64,000 bases of DNA from Streptomyces sp. NBC_01142 (GTDB lineage: Bacteria; Actinomycetota; Actinomycetes; Streptomycetales; Streptomycetaceae). Below the pieces are notes generated by a model. The model made no database searches, was not told the DNA's origin, and saw nothing but the letters and a program-made list of their open reading frames with translations. Both the position numbers and the translations under genes were made by a program. The DNA lies in assembly GCF_026341125.1 (NCBI RefSeq), contig NZ_JAPEOR010000001.1, forward strand, positions 3,596,001 to 3,660,000, in the 5' to 3' direction. The stretch's first letter is position 1. Each line of letters begins with the position of its first letter. This document shows positions 55,737 through 64,000 of the stretch, in pieces.

Positions 55737-55921
55737 CTTACGTTCCTGGGACAGCATGGTCGGAGCCAGCCCCTGCTTGCGGGCCGCTTCTTCGTGCGTT
55801 TTCTGCGCGTTGCTGCTGGGGGCCGCCGCGCTCTGGTTCTCCACCACCGGTCTGCCGGTCCTCGGCCCGGTGACGGCCGTGGTCGTGCCGCGTTGCTGCC
55901 CCGCGAGGGGGGCAGTCTGGC

Positions 55922-55975
55922 AAGGGCACGCGGATGACAGGGTCCAAGGAGCGCCTGTTGAAACCGGCCTGCAGA
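55922..55975 (-). pseudogene. Decayed tail of a zinc-ribbon gene copy
   Basis: The minus strand reads LQAGFNRRSLDPVIRVPLPD, matching RAGFNKRPFDPVIRVPLPE at the end of the intact gene at 43865-44077. No Cys pairs or start are present, so only the last 18 or so codons of a former paralogue survive. Confidence 0.65.
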
Positions 55976-55989
55976 TCCAGAGCGGCCAG

Positions 55990-56128
55990 CCGTTGCCTGT
56001 GCATACCACTGCTGTGCTGCTGGCCTTCGGGGCTGACCCGGAGCTCGCAGATCCAGAGGGTCACACCCCCATGGTCGTGGCCGATCATTACGGCCACGAC
56101 CTGGCGGTGAAGCTACTGCGGGCCCACA
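55990..56128 (+). pseudogene. Ankyrin-repeat protein remnant
   Basis: The frame TTAVLLAFGADPELADPEGH, TPMVVADHYGHDLAVKLLRA is one and a half ankyrin repeats (GADPxxxDxxGxTPxxxA). There is no start, and it runs into the transposase fragment on the opposite strand at about 56129. Confidence 0.6.
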
Positions 56129-56329
56129 TCAGCGGGCGAGCCGCCGGTAACAGATGAGGGTGCACGCGATGCTCGTGAAGGCGAGGAAGTGCTCGGCCTT
56201 GCGCTCGTATCGACGGTGGAGACGGCGGCGGCCGGCGAGCCAGGACATGGTGCGTTCGATGGTCCAACGGTGACGTCCCAACCGCTGCGAGGTCTCAACT
56301 CCCTTGCGGGCGATGCGGTGCCGGATGCC
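56129..56329 (-). pseudogene. IS5-type transposase C-terminal remnant
   Basis: Sixty-six codons ending at a stop (minus strand): RHRIARKGVETSQRLGRHRW, TIERTMSWLAGRRRLHRRYE, RKAEHFLAFTSIACTLICYR. This is the C-terminal block of an IS5 subgroup (VERTxxWLxxxRRLxxRYER). The other end abuts an SDR fragment. Confidence 0.78.
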
Positions 56330-56331
56330 TC

Positions 56332-56558
56332 GGCTGCATCCGCGTCAACGCCGTCGCGCCGGGTTCGACCCGCACCCGGATCGCCGACAACGCCTTCGAG
56401 CGGTTCCCCGAGGTCATCCCGGCCTCGCGGCGAAGACCGCGCTCGGCCGGGTCGGCCAACCCGACGACATCGGCATGGTGATCGCCACCCTGCTCTCCGA
56501 GGAGAGCCGCTAAATCACCGCACAGAACATTGAGGTGGCCGGCGGCTGCAACCTCTAA
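56332..56558 (+). pseudogene. SDR C-terminal remnant with frameshift and stop
   Basis: CIRVNAVAPGSTRTRIADNA, FERFPEVIPA in one frame, then GLAAKTALGRVGQPDDIGMV, IATLLSEESR in the next, then TAA, then ITAQNIEVAGGCNL. This is the end of a classical SDR (RVNAVAPG, GRVGQPDDI, ITAQxIEVxGG). Its N-terminal half is absent. A second broken SDR lies at 21798-22190. Confidence 0.75.
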
Positions 56559-56693
56559 GCACCCCTGACGGAATGATCCTGGAGGCCGGTGTTCTTGCTC
56601 GCTGGTGCGTACGACGTCGGGCTGCTGCCGCGGAACTCGCGGAGTATGCCGGTCTCTTCGGGTCTCTTCGGGCACGCCGAGTCGGCGGTGCAA

Positions 56694-56739
56694 CCCGGCG
56701 CCGGGCACCGGCTGGACCCGGCGCCGGGCACCGGCTGGA
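56694..56739 (+). repeat. Tandem 23-bp duplication
   Basis: Two exact copies (56694-56716 and 56717-56739) beginning CCCGGCGCCGGGCACC and ending GGCTGGA. Ten-base units GGTCTCTTCG at 56651 and 56661 are also duplicated. Both look like slippage events in non-coding sequence. Confidence 0.9.
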
Positions 56740-56753
56740 CGATCCCGTGTGGT

Positions 56754-57992
56754 TCACGTGGACATGGGCGGCCCTTCTTGGCTGACGGCGGCGAGCAGCA
56801 GTTTCGCGGCCACCGTTGTCCCGTCGGTGCGGATCGTGCCGGCCACGGCGGTTGCTCGTGCGCGGGTCTCGGGGGTCAGGGCCGTCTTGAGTGCGGCTGA
56901 CAGGGACTCGGTGGTCGGGGTCGGACCGTCGTGTGCCGCGCCGATGCCCAGGTCGGCCACCCGGCCGGCCCAGTACGGCTGGTCTCCTCCCTGGGGTACC
57001 ACCACCTGAGGCGCGCCGGCCCGGGTGGCGGTCGTCGTGGTGCCCGCGCTGCCGTGGTGTACGGCGGCGGCCACCCGGCGGAACAGTGCCTGATGGTTGA
57101 CCTCGCCGACGGTGAAGCAGTCGTCCTGGTCGTCGATCAGGGGCAGGTCGGCCCAGCCGCGGGAGACGACGGCGCGGCGCCCGTGCGCGCGGATCGCCTC
57201 GATGGTCACCCGGGCGACGTCCTTCGGGGCGCTCATGGGCGTGCTGCCGAAGCCCACGTACACGGGTGGTGTGCCGGCGTCCAGGAACGCCACCAGCTCG
57301 GCCTGGAGCGGGCGTTCGTCGGTCAGGGTCCACGCGCCGGTCTGCACCACGTCGAGGTCCGTCGGCTGCCACGGGGCCAGGATCGGGTCCGTGGCCAGCC
57401 ACGGGTGGTCGGTGAAGGCGTAGTCGCGGATGTTGTCCACCGGTGGCAGGCCGACCGATGCCCGGTGGGTGTTGAGCACCTCGCCGAACATCGCGTTCGC
57501 GATCTGGGCGTCCTGGTCCCACAGTGCCTGGTTGTCGGTCGCCTCCGGTGGCAGCGGCTGCCCGCGCCGCACGGGCGGTCGGCGGTACGGCGACGGCAGG
57601 CTGACCGGCTGGTGGCTCGCGTGCACGTAGCGGATGCCCAGTTTCTCGGCCACCGACCGCGCGCCGGCCGTGACCGGCAACGGGCCGGTCGCCACCAGCG
57701 CATCACATCCCTCAGCCGCCGCGGCGACCGTGTCGAACTGTGCGGCCATCAACTCGGCCGCACGCTGCGCCAGGCCCACCACCGACCCCGGCGTCACCGA
57801 GGTCACCAGCGGGCGCACCGGCCGGCCGGTCGGCACCACCTCCACGCCGACCTCGGCCAGCCGCTCCGTGAACTCCTCGTCCGGCGGCGCGCACACCCGC
57901 ACCTCCGCGCCCAGTTCCCGCAACCGCACCGCGAGTCCCGCTATCGGTTCGACGCTCCCGCGCGACCCGTACGTCGAAAACAACACACGCAT
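56754..57992 (-). CDS. Glycosyltransferase family 1 (glycopeptide/macrolide type)
   Basis: A 412-aa GT-B enzyme. MRVLFSTYGSRGSVEPIAGL opens it; the C-terminal nucleotide-sugar site is AAAVHHGSAGTTTTATRAGA then PQVVVPQGGDQPYWAGRVAD, the signature of vancosaminyl/glucosyl transferases acting on antibiotics. The middle (PPVYVGFGSTPMSAPKDVAR) is also typical. It could glycosylate or inactivate a natural product. No biosynthetic cluster surrounds it. ATG 57992 is preceded by GAGAG at 7-8 nt. Confidence 0.92.
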   Translation of the reverse strand: MRVLFSTYGSRGSVEPIAGLAVRLRELGAEVRVCAPPDEEFTERLAEVGVEVVPTGRPVRPLVTSVTPGSVVGLAQRAAELMAAQFDTVAAAAEGCDALVATGPLPVTAGARSVAEKLGIRYVHASHQPVSLPSPYRRPPVRRGQPLPPEATDNQALWDQDAQIANAMFGEVLNTHRASVGLPPVDNIRDYAFTDHPWLATDPILAPWQPTDLDVVQTGAWTLTDERPLQAELVAFLDAGTPPVYVGFGSTPMSAPKDVARVTIEAIRAHGRRAVVSRGWADLPLIDDQDDCFTVGEVNHQALFRRVAAAVHHGSAGTTTTATRAGAPQVVVPQGGDQPYWAGRVADLGIGAAHDGPTPTTESLSAALKTALTPETRARATAVAGTIRTDGTTVAAKLLLAAVSQEGPPMST

Positions 57993-58232
57993 TTCGTGAC
58001 TCTCATTTCCGCAGGTTCTGGCTTCGGTGGGCGATTCTGCGGTATCACCCGGGTCTTGCCGCAAGCCCCCCGGTGCGCTATATGTTGATCATGCAAAAGG
58101 AGTGAGTGCCCTCCTTTGCCTTCACGTCCGCTGTGGAACGACAGCTTCCTCGCGATGCGGCGGTGCGCCGCGTACGGCGGTAGTGTCGCCCAGGAGGGAC
58201 CTCCCATGCGTCGCACGCCGTCTCAGGAGCCC

Positions 58233-58469
58233 CTATCGCAGTGAGTTCAGGCGTCGCCGGCAGATCAGTGCGCATCCCAGGTTGAGGAACGCTTCGTGGA
58301 TGTCGTCGCGTCTCTCCCAGCGGATTCGCAGGCGTCGGAACCAGTGCCGGTGAGCGAACGCCCGCTCCACAACCCAGCGTTGCGTGCCCAGGCCGGAACC
58401 GTGCTCGGTGCCCCTGCGGGCGATCAGTGGCACCGGGGCCCGGGCGCGCTCCGCGACCCTGGTGCCCAA
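58233..58469 (-). pseudogene. IS5-type transposase C-terminal remnant
   Basis: IARRGTEHGSGLGTQRWVVE, RAFAHRHWFRRLRIRWERRD, DIHEAFLNLGCALICRRRL ends the element on the minus strand. This is a different IS5 subgroup from the one at 56129. The N-terminal half is missing. Confidence 0.75.
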
Positions 58470-59008
58470 CTCCCCATTGGTGCCCGCGATACACGGATCA
58501 TAGAATCAATCACTCCTGTCTCCGCGCAAGAGCATCGCGATCACCGCGCTCTTCTTCACCCTCCGCGGCCTCGAGCTGCACCCGTTCACGAGAACCCGCC
58601 GCTCGGCGGTCAGGCCCCCGCCTTGTGCGTACCGCATACCACCGGCATACCGCAGGGGTCACCAAACCGTCACTACCCGACGCCTATCCGGAACCCCGGG
58701 TAGGGGTGTCCTGTGGCCGGTGACGGTCGATGGGTTGCCGTGGTGGCTGTATTACACGGTTCATTGGACGGATCAAAATGGGATGCTCAACCGTTCGGCC
58801 ACGTCTATACGGCTCCTCGCAGAGGCTGATCTCGGCTGGCTCCGGCAGTGTGATCTGGCCCGCATGTCCGCGGGTTTCGACCTCACTTAGCGATCATTCG
58901 GGCATGATCTGTCAGTGCGATTTGGGCCCCACCTGGGCGTCGCTGTGTGCTGTCTGGACATGGCCGTGCCCGGGGCGCGGGCGCCCGACGACGGGGTGGG
59001 AGAAGCGT
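58470..59008. other. Intergenic, no gene seen
   Basis: A 539-bp gap between the IS5 fragment and the TmrB-like gene. It contains an AT-richer patch (58740-58800) that may serve as promoter. No supported frame. Confidence 0.4.
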
Positions 59009-59560
59009 GTGATCGTCTGGGTGAACGGTGCGTTCGGCAGCGGGAAAAGCACTCTGGTGAATGAACTGCGTATGCGCTGGCCCGAGGCGTTGGTCTATGA
59101 CCCGGAGCTTGTCGGGTACGCGTTGCGCGAGATCGTGGAGGTGCCGACCGGTGATTTCCAGGATCTGCGGCTGTGGCGGAGACAGGTAGCGGACCTGGCC
59201 GTGGGTCTGGTCGAGGAGTATCAACGCCCCATCCTGGTCCCCATGACGTTGGTCAACCGCGGGTATGTCTGCGAGATCTTCGGTGCACTGAAGGACGCGA
59301 ACATCGTCGTCCACCACTTCTTCCTCAAAGTCTCTGCAGAAGTCTTGGTAAAGAGGATCGACGGACGAAGCTTCACCCCCGGTGATCACGCCACGGATGA
59401 GCGGGTCCGGCAGTGGTGCAAGGCCAGGATCGAGACGTGCACGGCCGCAGTCGACACCTTACCCAGTGACACCGTGTTCTTGGACGGTGAGCTGACTCCG
59501 GGGGAGCTGGCCGACAACGTGCTTGCCCGCGTCCGTACGGGTAGTCCGCCCTGCGCTTGA
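59009..59560 (+). CDS. P-loop ATPase, TmrB-like (tunicamycin-resistance family)
   Basis: A 183-aa nucleoside-triphosphate-binding protein. VIVWVNGAFGSGKSTLVNEL has the Walker A at residues 7-15; EALVYDPELVGYALREIVEV, GDFQDLRLWRRQVADLAVGL and ILVPMTLVNRGYVCEIFGAL follow the order of TmrB from Bacillus, which gives tunicamycin resistance. HHFFLKVSAEVLVKRIDGRS and WCKARIETC end the fold. GTG 59009 has GGGAG 6 nt upstream. Exact ligand in Streptomyces is unproven. Confidence 0.85.
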   Translation: MIVWVNGAFGSGKSTLVNELRMRWPEALVYDPELVGYALREIVEVPTGDFQDLRLWRRQVADLAVGLVEEYQRPILVPMTLVNRGYVCEIFGALKDANIVVHHFFLKVSAEVLVKRIDGRSFTPGDHATDERVRQWCKARIETCTAAVDTLPSDTVFLDGELTPGELADNVLARVRTGSPPCA

Positions 59561-60491
59561 GGAGCACTTCAGTCGGCGGGCTCGTGCTCCAGACCCGCGA
59601 TCCGCGGATCGATGGCGTACGGCACGACAAGAACGGCGTCGTGGAGGGTGCATGGCCGGTATGGGCGTCAACTTGCCGATGCTGCTGTGGGCACCGCGCC
59701 GGTGGTGATTCAGCTGATGGTCCGCAGGTTCAAGTGCCGCAGTTCCGGATCCCGAACGAGATGCGTTGGCGCTACGCGCCTTCTGGACACACCCCCTGTC
59801 GCGAATGGGGGACAGAGGGCGCGACCTCCGTCGGCTGGTGTTGAACCCCGCCACGTCGCTACGCGACCTTCTCTGATGCGAAGCGGCATCGCGCCCTGTG
59901 AGGGGATAGCCGTAATCGCTTCAGCGAGCTGCTCACACAGCAATCGACCCACATGTCTGGGCCCGGCCGCAGTGGTGGCCGTGTCCTGGACGTCCTGCTT
60001 CTGTCCGCTCTTGCCCGTGCCAGGTGCCTCCACGACTCAATCCGATGGTGCGTAGGTCAACGTGGCGCTGCCGCCGTGTCACCTGGCAGCTGCTCTCCGG
60101 GGCCGTCAGGGCGAGGGCGACGTTCGTCATCGCATGGCCTCGCTGCGAGACCGACCACCGCTCGGTACGTATCGCGTGACCGACGATTCACCGATCGTGT
60201 CGAACGGATGTGCCGAAGCGGCATCGTAACCACGGACATCTCAAGATCACGCCGCCCCGACCTGGCCCGCGAAGCCCGGCCCGGTGAAGCCCGATGGCCG
60301 GCGGATGAGGGGAAGAAGTCCAGGTGAACCGCCCTTCGTCGCGGGTGGGAGCGTGCCTGCAACGAGCACATCTGGCCCACAAGGCGTATATGTGAAGCCA
60401 TTGGAAGACAAACATGGTGCGGTAAGGCAAACCGTGCGGTGGCTCCGTTCCTTCCGGGTCGTGAGCGCGGCCTGGCAGCAGGAGAAGCACT
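59561..60491. other. Long gap with ISL3 scrap
   Basis: Other than the transposase piece at 59645-59756, these 931 bases hold no gene I can support. The last 100 bases before 60492 are AT-richer and end in AGGAG, so they form the promoter and ribosome site of the phosphatase gene. Confidence 0.45.
59645..59756 (+). pseudogene. ISL3 family transposase N-terminal remnant
   Basis: VHGRYGRQLADAAVGTAPVV then IQLMVRRFKCRSSG is the N-terminal piece of ISL3 transposases (R-Y-x-R-x-L-A-D ... V-R-R-F-x-C). No further part follows. Confidence 0.6.
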
Positions 60492-61592
60492 GTGAAAGTC
60501 CTGCAACCCACGCTGGCGAAGGTGCCGTGGATGCTCGCGGCGCTGGCCCTCGTGGCTGGCGTCCTGCTGAACCTTTTCGCGCCCGAGCCGTACACGGGAC
60601 TCCCGCTGCTGGCCGCCGCACCGCTCGTCGCGGGCGCCACGCTCTCCTTCCGCTCCGCGCTCGCCGTCGTGTGTGTCACGTGCGTGGTCTCGGTGGCGGT
60701 GGATATCGAACGCGGACGTCCGGCGACGCCATTGCTTGTCGATCTGTCCGTGGTCGGCCTGATCGGCGTGCTGGCTCTCGCGGTCAACCGGCTCATTGCG
60801 CGGCAAGGGCGCGATCTGGCGCTGGCCAGGGATGTCGCGGAGGCGGTCCAGCGGGCGGTGCTCCCGGACCCGCCGAGGGAGGTCGGGCCGCTGACCGTGG
60901 CTGCGGGGTATACGGCGGCGCAGGCCGAGGCGCGGATCGGCGGTGATCTCTTCGCGGTGCAGGAGACGCCGTTCGGGGTGCGGATGATCATCGGAGATGT
61001 GCGGGGCAAAGGTATTGCGGCTGTCGCGGCCGTGGCGGTCGCGATCGGAACGTTCCGTCAGGAGGCCGAGTACGCTCCCACCTTGGACACGCTGGGTCAG
61101 CGGATGGACGAGGCGCTGGCCAGGGCAGCAGCCCAGAGCGGCCCGGTGATCTCCACGGAGGGCTTCACCACCGCTGTGCTGGCCGAGGTCTCCGCCGACG
61201 GCGAGGTGCTGAGCCTGGTGAACCGCGGGCATCCGGCCCCGTACCTGGTTCACGACGGACGGCTCGTACGGCTCGACCCGACCGCCCCACAGCTGCCCCT
61301 CGGGGTGGGGCTGGGCGATATCACTCCTGTCGGCTCCGTGCCCGTCGATGTGGTGCGGCTGCCCCCGGGGGCCTCGCTGCTGCTGGTGACTGACGGTGTC
61401 ACCGAGGCGCGGGACAAGCGGGGGACCTTCTATGATCCGGTCTTCTCAGGGCGCATGCGCAGGCGGTTCAGAAACCCCGATGAACTGGTGGATGCCCTCA
61501 CCAAAGACGTCGGCCGCTGGACCGAGGGTGAGCACGAGGACGACATGGCCATCCTGGTGGTCACCCGGAGCCGCCCTCCCCGCGTCGCCTGA
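60492..61592 (+). CDS. PP2C-type serine phosphatase (SpoIIE domain) with membrane N terminus
   Basis: A 366-aa protein. Residues 10-105 are three to four membrane helices (WMLAALALVAGVLLNLFA, LAVVCVTCVVSVAVDIE, LSVVGLIGVLALAVNRLI). Residues 110-360 form the SpoIIE/PP2C domain with its acidic metal ligands: RIGGDLFAV, IIGDVRGKGIAAVAAVAV, LLVTDGVTEARDKRG, and HEDDMAILVVT. It probably dephosphorylates an anti-sigma antagonist, as RsbU-like proteins do, although no partner genes lie nearby. GTG 60492 has AGGAG at 60479-60483. Confidence 0.93.
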   Translation: MKVLQPTLAKVPWMLAALALVAGVLLNLFAPEPYTGLPLLAAAPLVAGATLSFRSALAVVCVTCVVSVAVDIERGRPATPLLVDLSVVGLIGVLALAVNRLIARQGRDLALARDVAEAVQRAVLPDPPREVGPLTVAAGYTAAQAEARIGGDLFAVQETPFGVRMIIGDVRGKGIAAVAAVAVAIGTFRQEAEYAPTLDTLGQRMDEALARAAAQSGPVISTEGFTTAVLAEVSADGEVLSLVNRGHPAPYLVHDGRLVRLDPTAPQLPLGVGLGDITPVGSVPVDVVRLPPGASLLLVTDGVTEARDKRGTFYDPVFSGRMRRRFRNPDELVDALTKDVGRWTEGEHEDDMAILVVTRSRPPRVA

Positions 61593-61715
61593 TCGAGAAG
61601 CAAGCCTCCATGGCCGGAGCGGCCTGGGCGGAAGCCTATGCCCATATGTTGGACTAGTTGGTCACTATGTGGACGCCTTGGCTGCTGTGATCTTCGTGCG
61701 GGGACGATGCCTGGC

Positions 61716-62357
61716 ATGACTGCGGAGATACGGAAGGCGTACCTACTGGCTGCCGAACGGGTTGTGCAGCTCCTGGCGACGGAAGAGGTGGCGCACTGTT
61801 GGGAGAAAGAGTCCGTGCTGCCGGGGATGTCGGTGGGCGGACTGGCTGGTCACCTTGCGCGCAGCGTTCTGCAGGTCGAGTGGTTCCTTGATGGTCAGGT
61901 GGTCGGTGCGGAGCCGGTGTCACCGGTGCGCTACTACGCCAGGCTCGTCGGCACCTCCGTGCCCGACTCCGCGCTCAACGTCGGCGTGCGTGCACGGAGC
62001 GAGGAAACGGCCGCAGCCGGCTCCACCATCGTTGCCGAGCAGGCGCAGGCTGCGTGGCAACGGCTGGCGCAGCGGTTGGACAAGGAGCCGGCCGATCGAC
62101 GAGTGGCCATCCTCCACCGACCAGGAGAGGAAATGCTGCTCGACGGCTACCTCCAGACCCGCTGTGTCGAACTGGCAGTTCACCTCGATGACTTGGCTTT
62201 GAGCGTGGGCGCTCGTTGCCAGGCGCCCGAAGCCGCACTCGCTGTCGCGGTTGACGTGCTTGTCGCAGCTGCCCGCGACCGGCATGGCGATCAGGCCGTG
62301 TTGCATGCGCTGGCCAGACGCGAACGTGATGTCGACCAGGTCTTGCGTGTGCTGTAG
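61716..62357 (+). CDS. Maleylpyruvate isomerase N-terminal/DinB-like, mycothiol-dependent family
   Basis: A 213-aa protein: YLLAAERVVQLLATEEVAHC, MSVGGLAGHLARSVLQVEWF with the first His, TRCVELAVHLDDLALSVGAR with the second. This is the MDMPI_N four-helix fold used by mycothiol-dependent enzymes in actinobacteria. Substrate unknown. ATG 61716 is chosen over ATG 61707 because GGGGA at 61700-61704 is then 11 rather than 2 nt away. Confidence 0.88.
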   Translation: MTAEIRKAYLLAAERVVQLLATEEVAHCWEKESVLPGMSVGGLAGHLARSVLQVEWFLDGQVVGAEPVSPVRYYARLVGTSVPDSALNVGVRARSEETAAAGSTIVAEQAQAAWQRLAQRLDKEPADRRVAILHRPGEEMLLDGYLQTRCVELAVHLDDLALSVGARCQAPEAALAVAVDVLVAAARDRHGDQAVLHALARRERDVDQVLRVL

Positions 62358-62826
62358 GCGGCCTCACCCTCAATTGGGCAAGAAGTCCGAGAGGGCCCAT
62401 CGGAAGCGACGGGCCCTCAGGGGCAGCCTGACTCTGCTCGCCGAACGTCTTCAGTCGGCAATGGCAGTCGTTCTGATCGTTGCGCTCCGGTGTTGGAGAT
62501 TCCCCTGACCGCCGGCAACCGGCACGACGTCACTCAGCTGATCCCCGCTCCTTGACGCCGTCCCACGCATCCGGGGTCGGCGCGGGCGCCCGCGCCACCG
62601 GCCGCACCGACTCTTCGCGGACCGAGCGGATGTTCGCGTGGCGGCACCGGCTCAAACGGCTACGGATCCGGTACGAGATTCGCGTCGATCTCCACCAAGG
62701 GCTCCTCGAACTCGCCTGCGCCATCATCTGCTTGAGGTTCCGTCGGCCGCATGGTCGTTGCGGTAGGCCGCCTCTTCAAGCGCAGGCTGACGTTACAGCG
62801 AGGCTCAGGATCTGGGCAGCGGCTTC
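62358..62826. other. Intergenic, with IS5 remnant
   Basis: The only recognisable content of this 469-bp stretch is the IS5 tail described separately. It lies between convergent genes. Confidence 0.5.
62600..62742 (+). pseudogene. IS5-type transposase C-terminal remnant
   Basis: The frame TDSSRTERMFAWRHRLKRLR, IRYEIRVDLHQGLLELACAI, ICLRFRR is the C-terminal end of an IS5 subgroup transposase (ERTFAWLHxFKRLRIRYE). Upstream part is lost. Confidence 0.72.
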
Positions 62827-63546
62827 CTATGGGGCAGGGGCCGTCCTCGCCAGGTAGACGGTGTTGGCCGACTCGCACTCCTGCAACGGATTGTCAAAGG
62901 TCACAACCTCGGCCTTCGCCTCGGCGAAGCTCTGGGTGAGCGCCGCCGTGAACTCCTCGTCCGGGGGTTCGTTCGACCAGAGCGCGAACACCCCACCAGG
63001 GACGAGCCGTTGCCCGAGGCGCTGCAACCCCGCAGGTTCGTAGAACTCGGCGTTGCCGGGATGCAGCAGATGGCTCGGCGAATGGTCGATGTCGACGACG
63101 ATCGCATGGAACCGCCGGCCGGGGTCGGCCGGGTCGAGCCCGCCGGGGGACCGAAGCATCGCGAAGAAGTCGCCGTGGACCAGCCTGCATCGGGGATCTG
63201 ATGCAACGCCGGAAGGTAGCAATTCCCGCTGATGCCATTCGATCACCTCGCTGAGCGCATCGACGACGATCAGTGAGCGGACGTCCGGGTTCTCCAGTAC
63301 CGCCTGCGCGGTACAGCCGAGACCGAGCCCACCCACAACCACGTCAAGAGCCGAGTCCGTCAGCTCCGCGAGAGCCAGCCGCCCCAACTCCACTTCGGCC
63401 ACAGTGAACAGACTTGACATCAGGAACTCGTCGTTGAGCTTGATCTCATAGACGTCCTTGCCGACTCCGGGGTACCACCGCCGACGAAGGGCGAGCTCCC
63501 CCAACGGCGTAAGGCGCCAGTCGAGCTCCTGGAACCGGGCACTCAT
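62827..63546 (-). CDS. Spermidine synthase-like SAM-binding protein
   Basis: A 239-aa class I Rossmann protein with the spermidine/spermine synthase fold: VVVGGLGLGCTAQAVLENPD (G-x-G-x-G SAM loop), SLIVVDALSEVIEWHQREL (acidic end of strand 2), RLVHGDFFAMLRSPG, AIVVDIDHSPSHLLHPGNAE and LVPGGVFALWSNEPPDEEFT. The D-x-x-x-H replaces the usual aminopropyl-acceptor Asp motif, so its acceptor may not be a polyamine. ATG 63546 is the chosen start; 63561 is alternative. Confidence 0.9.
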   Translation of the reverse strand: MSARFQELDWRLTPLGELALRRRWYPGVGKDVYEIKLNDEFLMSSLFTVAEVELGRLALAELTDSALDVVVGGLGLGCTAQAVLENPDVRSLIVVDALSEVIEWHQRELLPSGVASDPRCRLVHGDFFAMLRSPGGLDPADPGRRFHAIVVDIDHSPSHLLHPGNAEFYEPAGLQRLGQRLVPGGVFALWSNEPPDEEFTAALTQSFAEAKAEVVTFDNPLQECESANTVYLARTAPAP

Positions 63547-64000
63547 CCGATCTTCCCTCATCTCTTCAGCCGCCGCCGCAGACTATAGACAGCCCTGGCC
63601 GGTGCCGTTCACCCTTGGTAGCACCTGAAGTGCCCGCAGTGTGCTGCACGTCGATAGGAGCAGTGACATCGCAGCGGGATGTCTGCGAGCGGCTCGCTGC
63701 GCTCCGGCGGTCCACCTGGACCTGCGGCATCGCCGACGGCAAAGGCCCGCAGCTATCGAGGAAGAGGCCGCAGAGCCGCACGTTGACCTTCGACTGACGG
63801 GTGACTCCCGGTTTCGGTGTCCCGGGTCTGGAGGGTGCGGGTCTGGCGTCGCACGCACACGACTCTCGCGCTTGTCCTTGGCTGTCTCGTCCAGGGTGTA
63901 TGCGAAGTCCGCGGCCAGTCTGCGGCTATAGCCGTTTTGAGCAGACGCGTCCGGGCTCACCGTTGTCCTGGTTGCGGAGAGTGCCGCAGAAGGGGGCGTC
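63547..64000. other. End of window, no supported gene
   Basis: These 454 bases show no frame with codon bias and motif. A minus-strand tail (APFCGTLRNQDNGEPG, stop at 63929) could be the 3' end of a gene that lies beyond the window, but it is too short to annotate. Confidence 0.35.

Noticed and set aside
63929..64000. Minus-strand 3' end of a gene at the right edge
   Set aside because: Only 24 codons before the window ends; codon bias cannot be judged and no motif is present.

Overview
The window reads as a piece of a Streptomyces chromosome (or a close actinobacterial relative). It is very GC-rich, with strong third-position GC bias and many GTG starts. Purine-rich ribosome sites (GGAGG, GGGAG) alternate with apparently leaderless genes. 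Neighbouring genes are often divergent regulator/enzyme pairs. The high density of accessory genes and transposase debris, especially from about 43 to 63 kb, suggests a chromosome arm or genomic island rather than the conserved core; that placement is inference. I saw no tRNA, rRNA, CRISPR array or phage structural gene.

Region 1 (1-8 kb): two divergent regulator/oxidoreductase pairs, each with its operator visible: an Old Yellow Enzyme with a MerR regulator, and a TetR regulator with a FAD monooxygenase. A GNAT acetyltransferase, a CPA1-type cation/proton antiporter and a second GNAT enzyme follow. Region 2 (8-14.7 kb): a tight six-gene run of methyltransferase, 613-aa protein, variant P-loop protein, two partner proteins and a membrane-anchored protein. 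It matches the conserved but uncharacterised Streptomyces SCO2525-to-SCO2521 type cluster. Region 3 (14.9-22.4 kb): a repeat-rich membrane protein, a TetR/FAD-monooxygenase pair around a perfect 32-bp palindrome, an ABC permease remnant, a leaderless long-form argG, then SDR and IS3 debris. Region 4 (22.5-37.4 kb) is the most interesting part. It holds a 70-aa/554-aa pair of unknown function and a four-gene vWA-MoxR-VMAP type conflict system. That system comprises a Trypco1-like protein, a trypsin-VMAP protein, a MoxR AAA ATPase and a 1170-aa vWA/pseudokinase/ParA-like fusion. A three-gene TPR-CHAT protease operon lies close by. Region 5 (37.4-43.5 kb): a lipoprotein metallopeptidase, an SDR, a VOC protein, a lipoprotein and a secreted trypsin-like protease. 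Region 6 (43.5-64 kb): a mosaic of small accessory genes and resistance-type enzymes: an AAC(3) family acetyltransferase, a GT1 glycosyltransferase and a TmrB-like ATPase. These are interleaved with at least eight transposase remnants (IS5, ISL3), one apparently intact IS110, a broken Ku gene, a broken methyltransferase and a pair of ~92-bp inverted repeats.

As a working picture, regions 2 and 4 carry signalling or defence-like modules built from NTPases, proteases and scaffold proteins. The flanks carry detoxification and resistance enzymes, often under local one-component regulators. Family names below rest on recognisable motifs and recall; no database search was possible.
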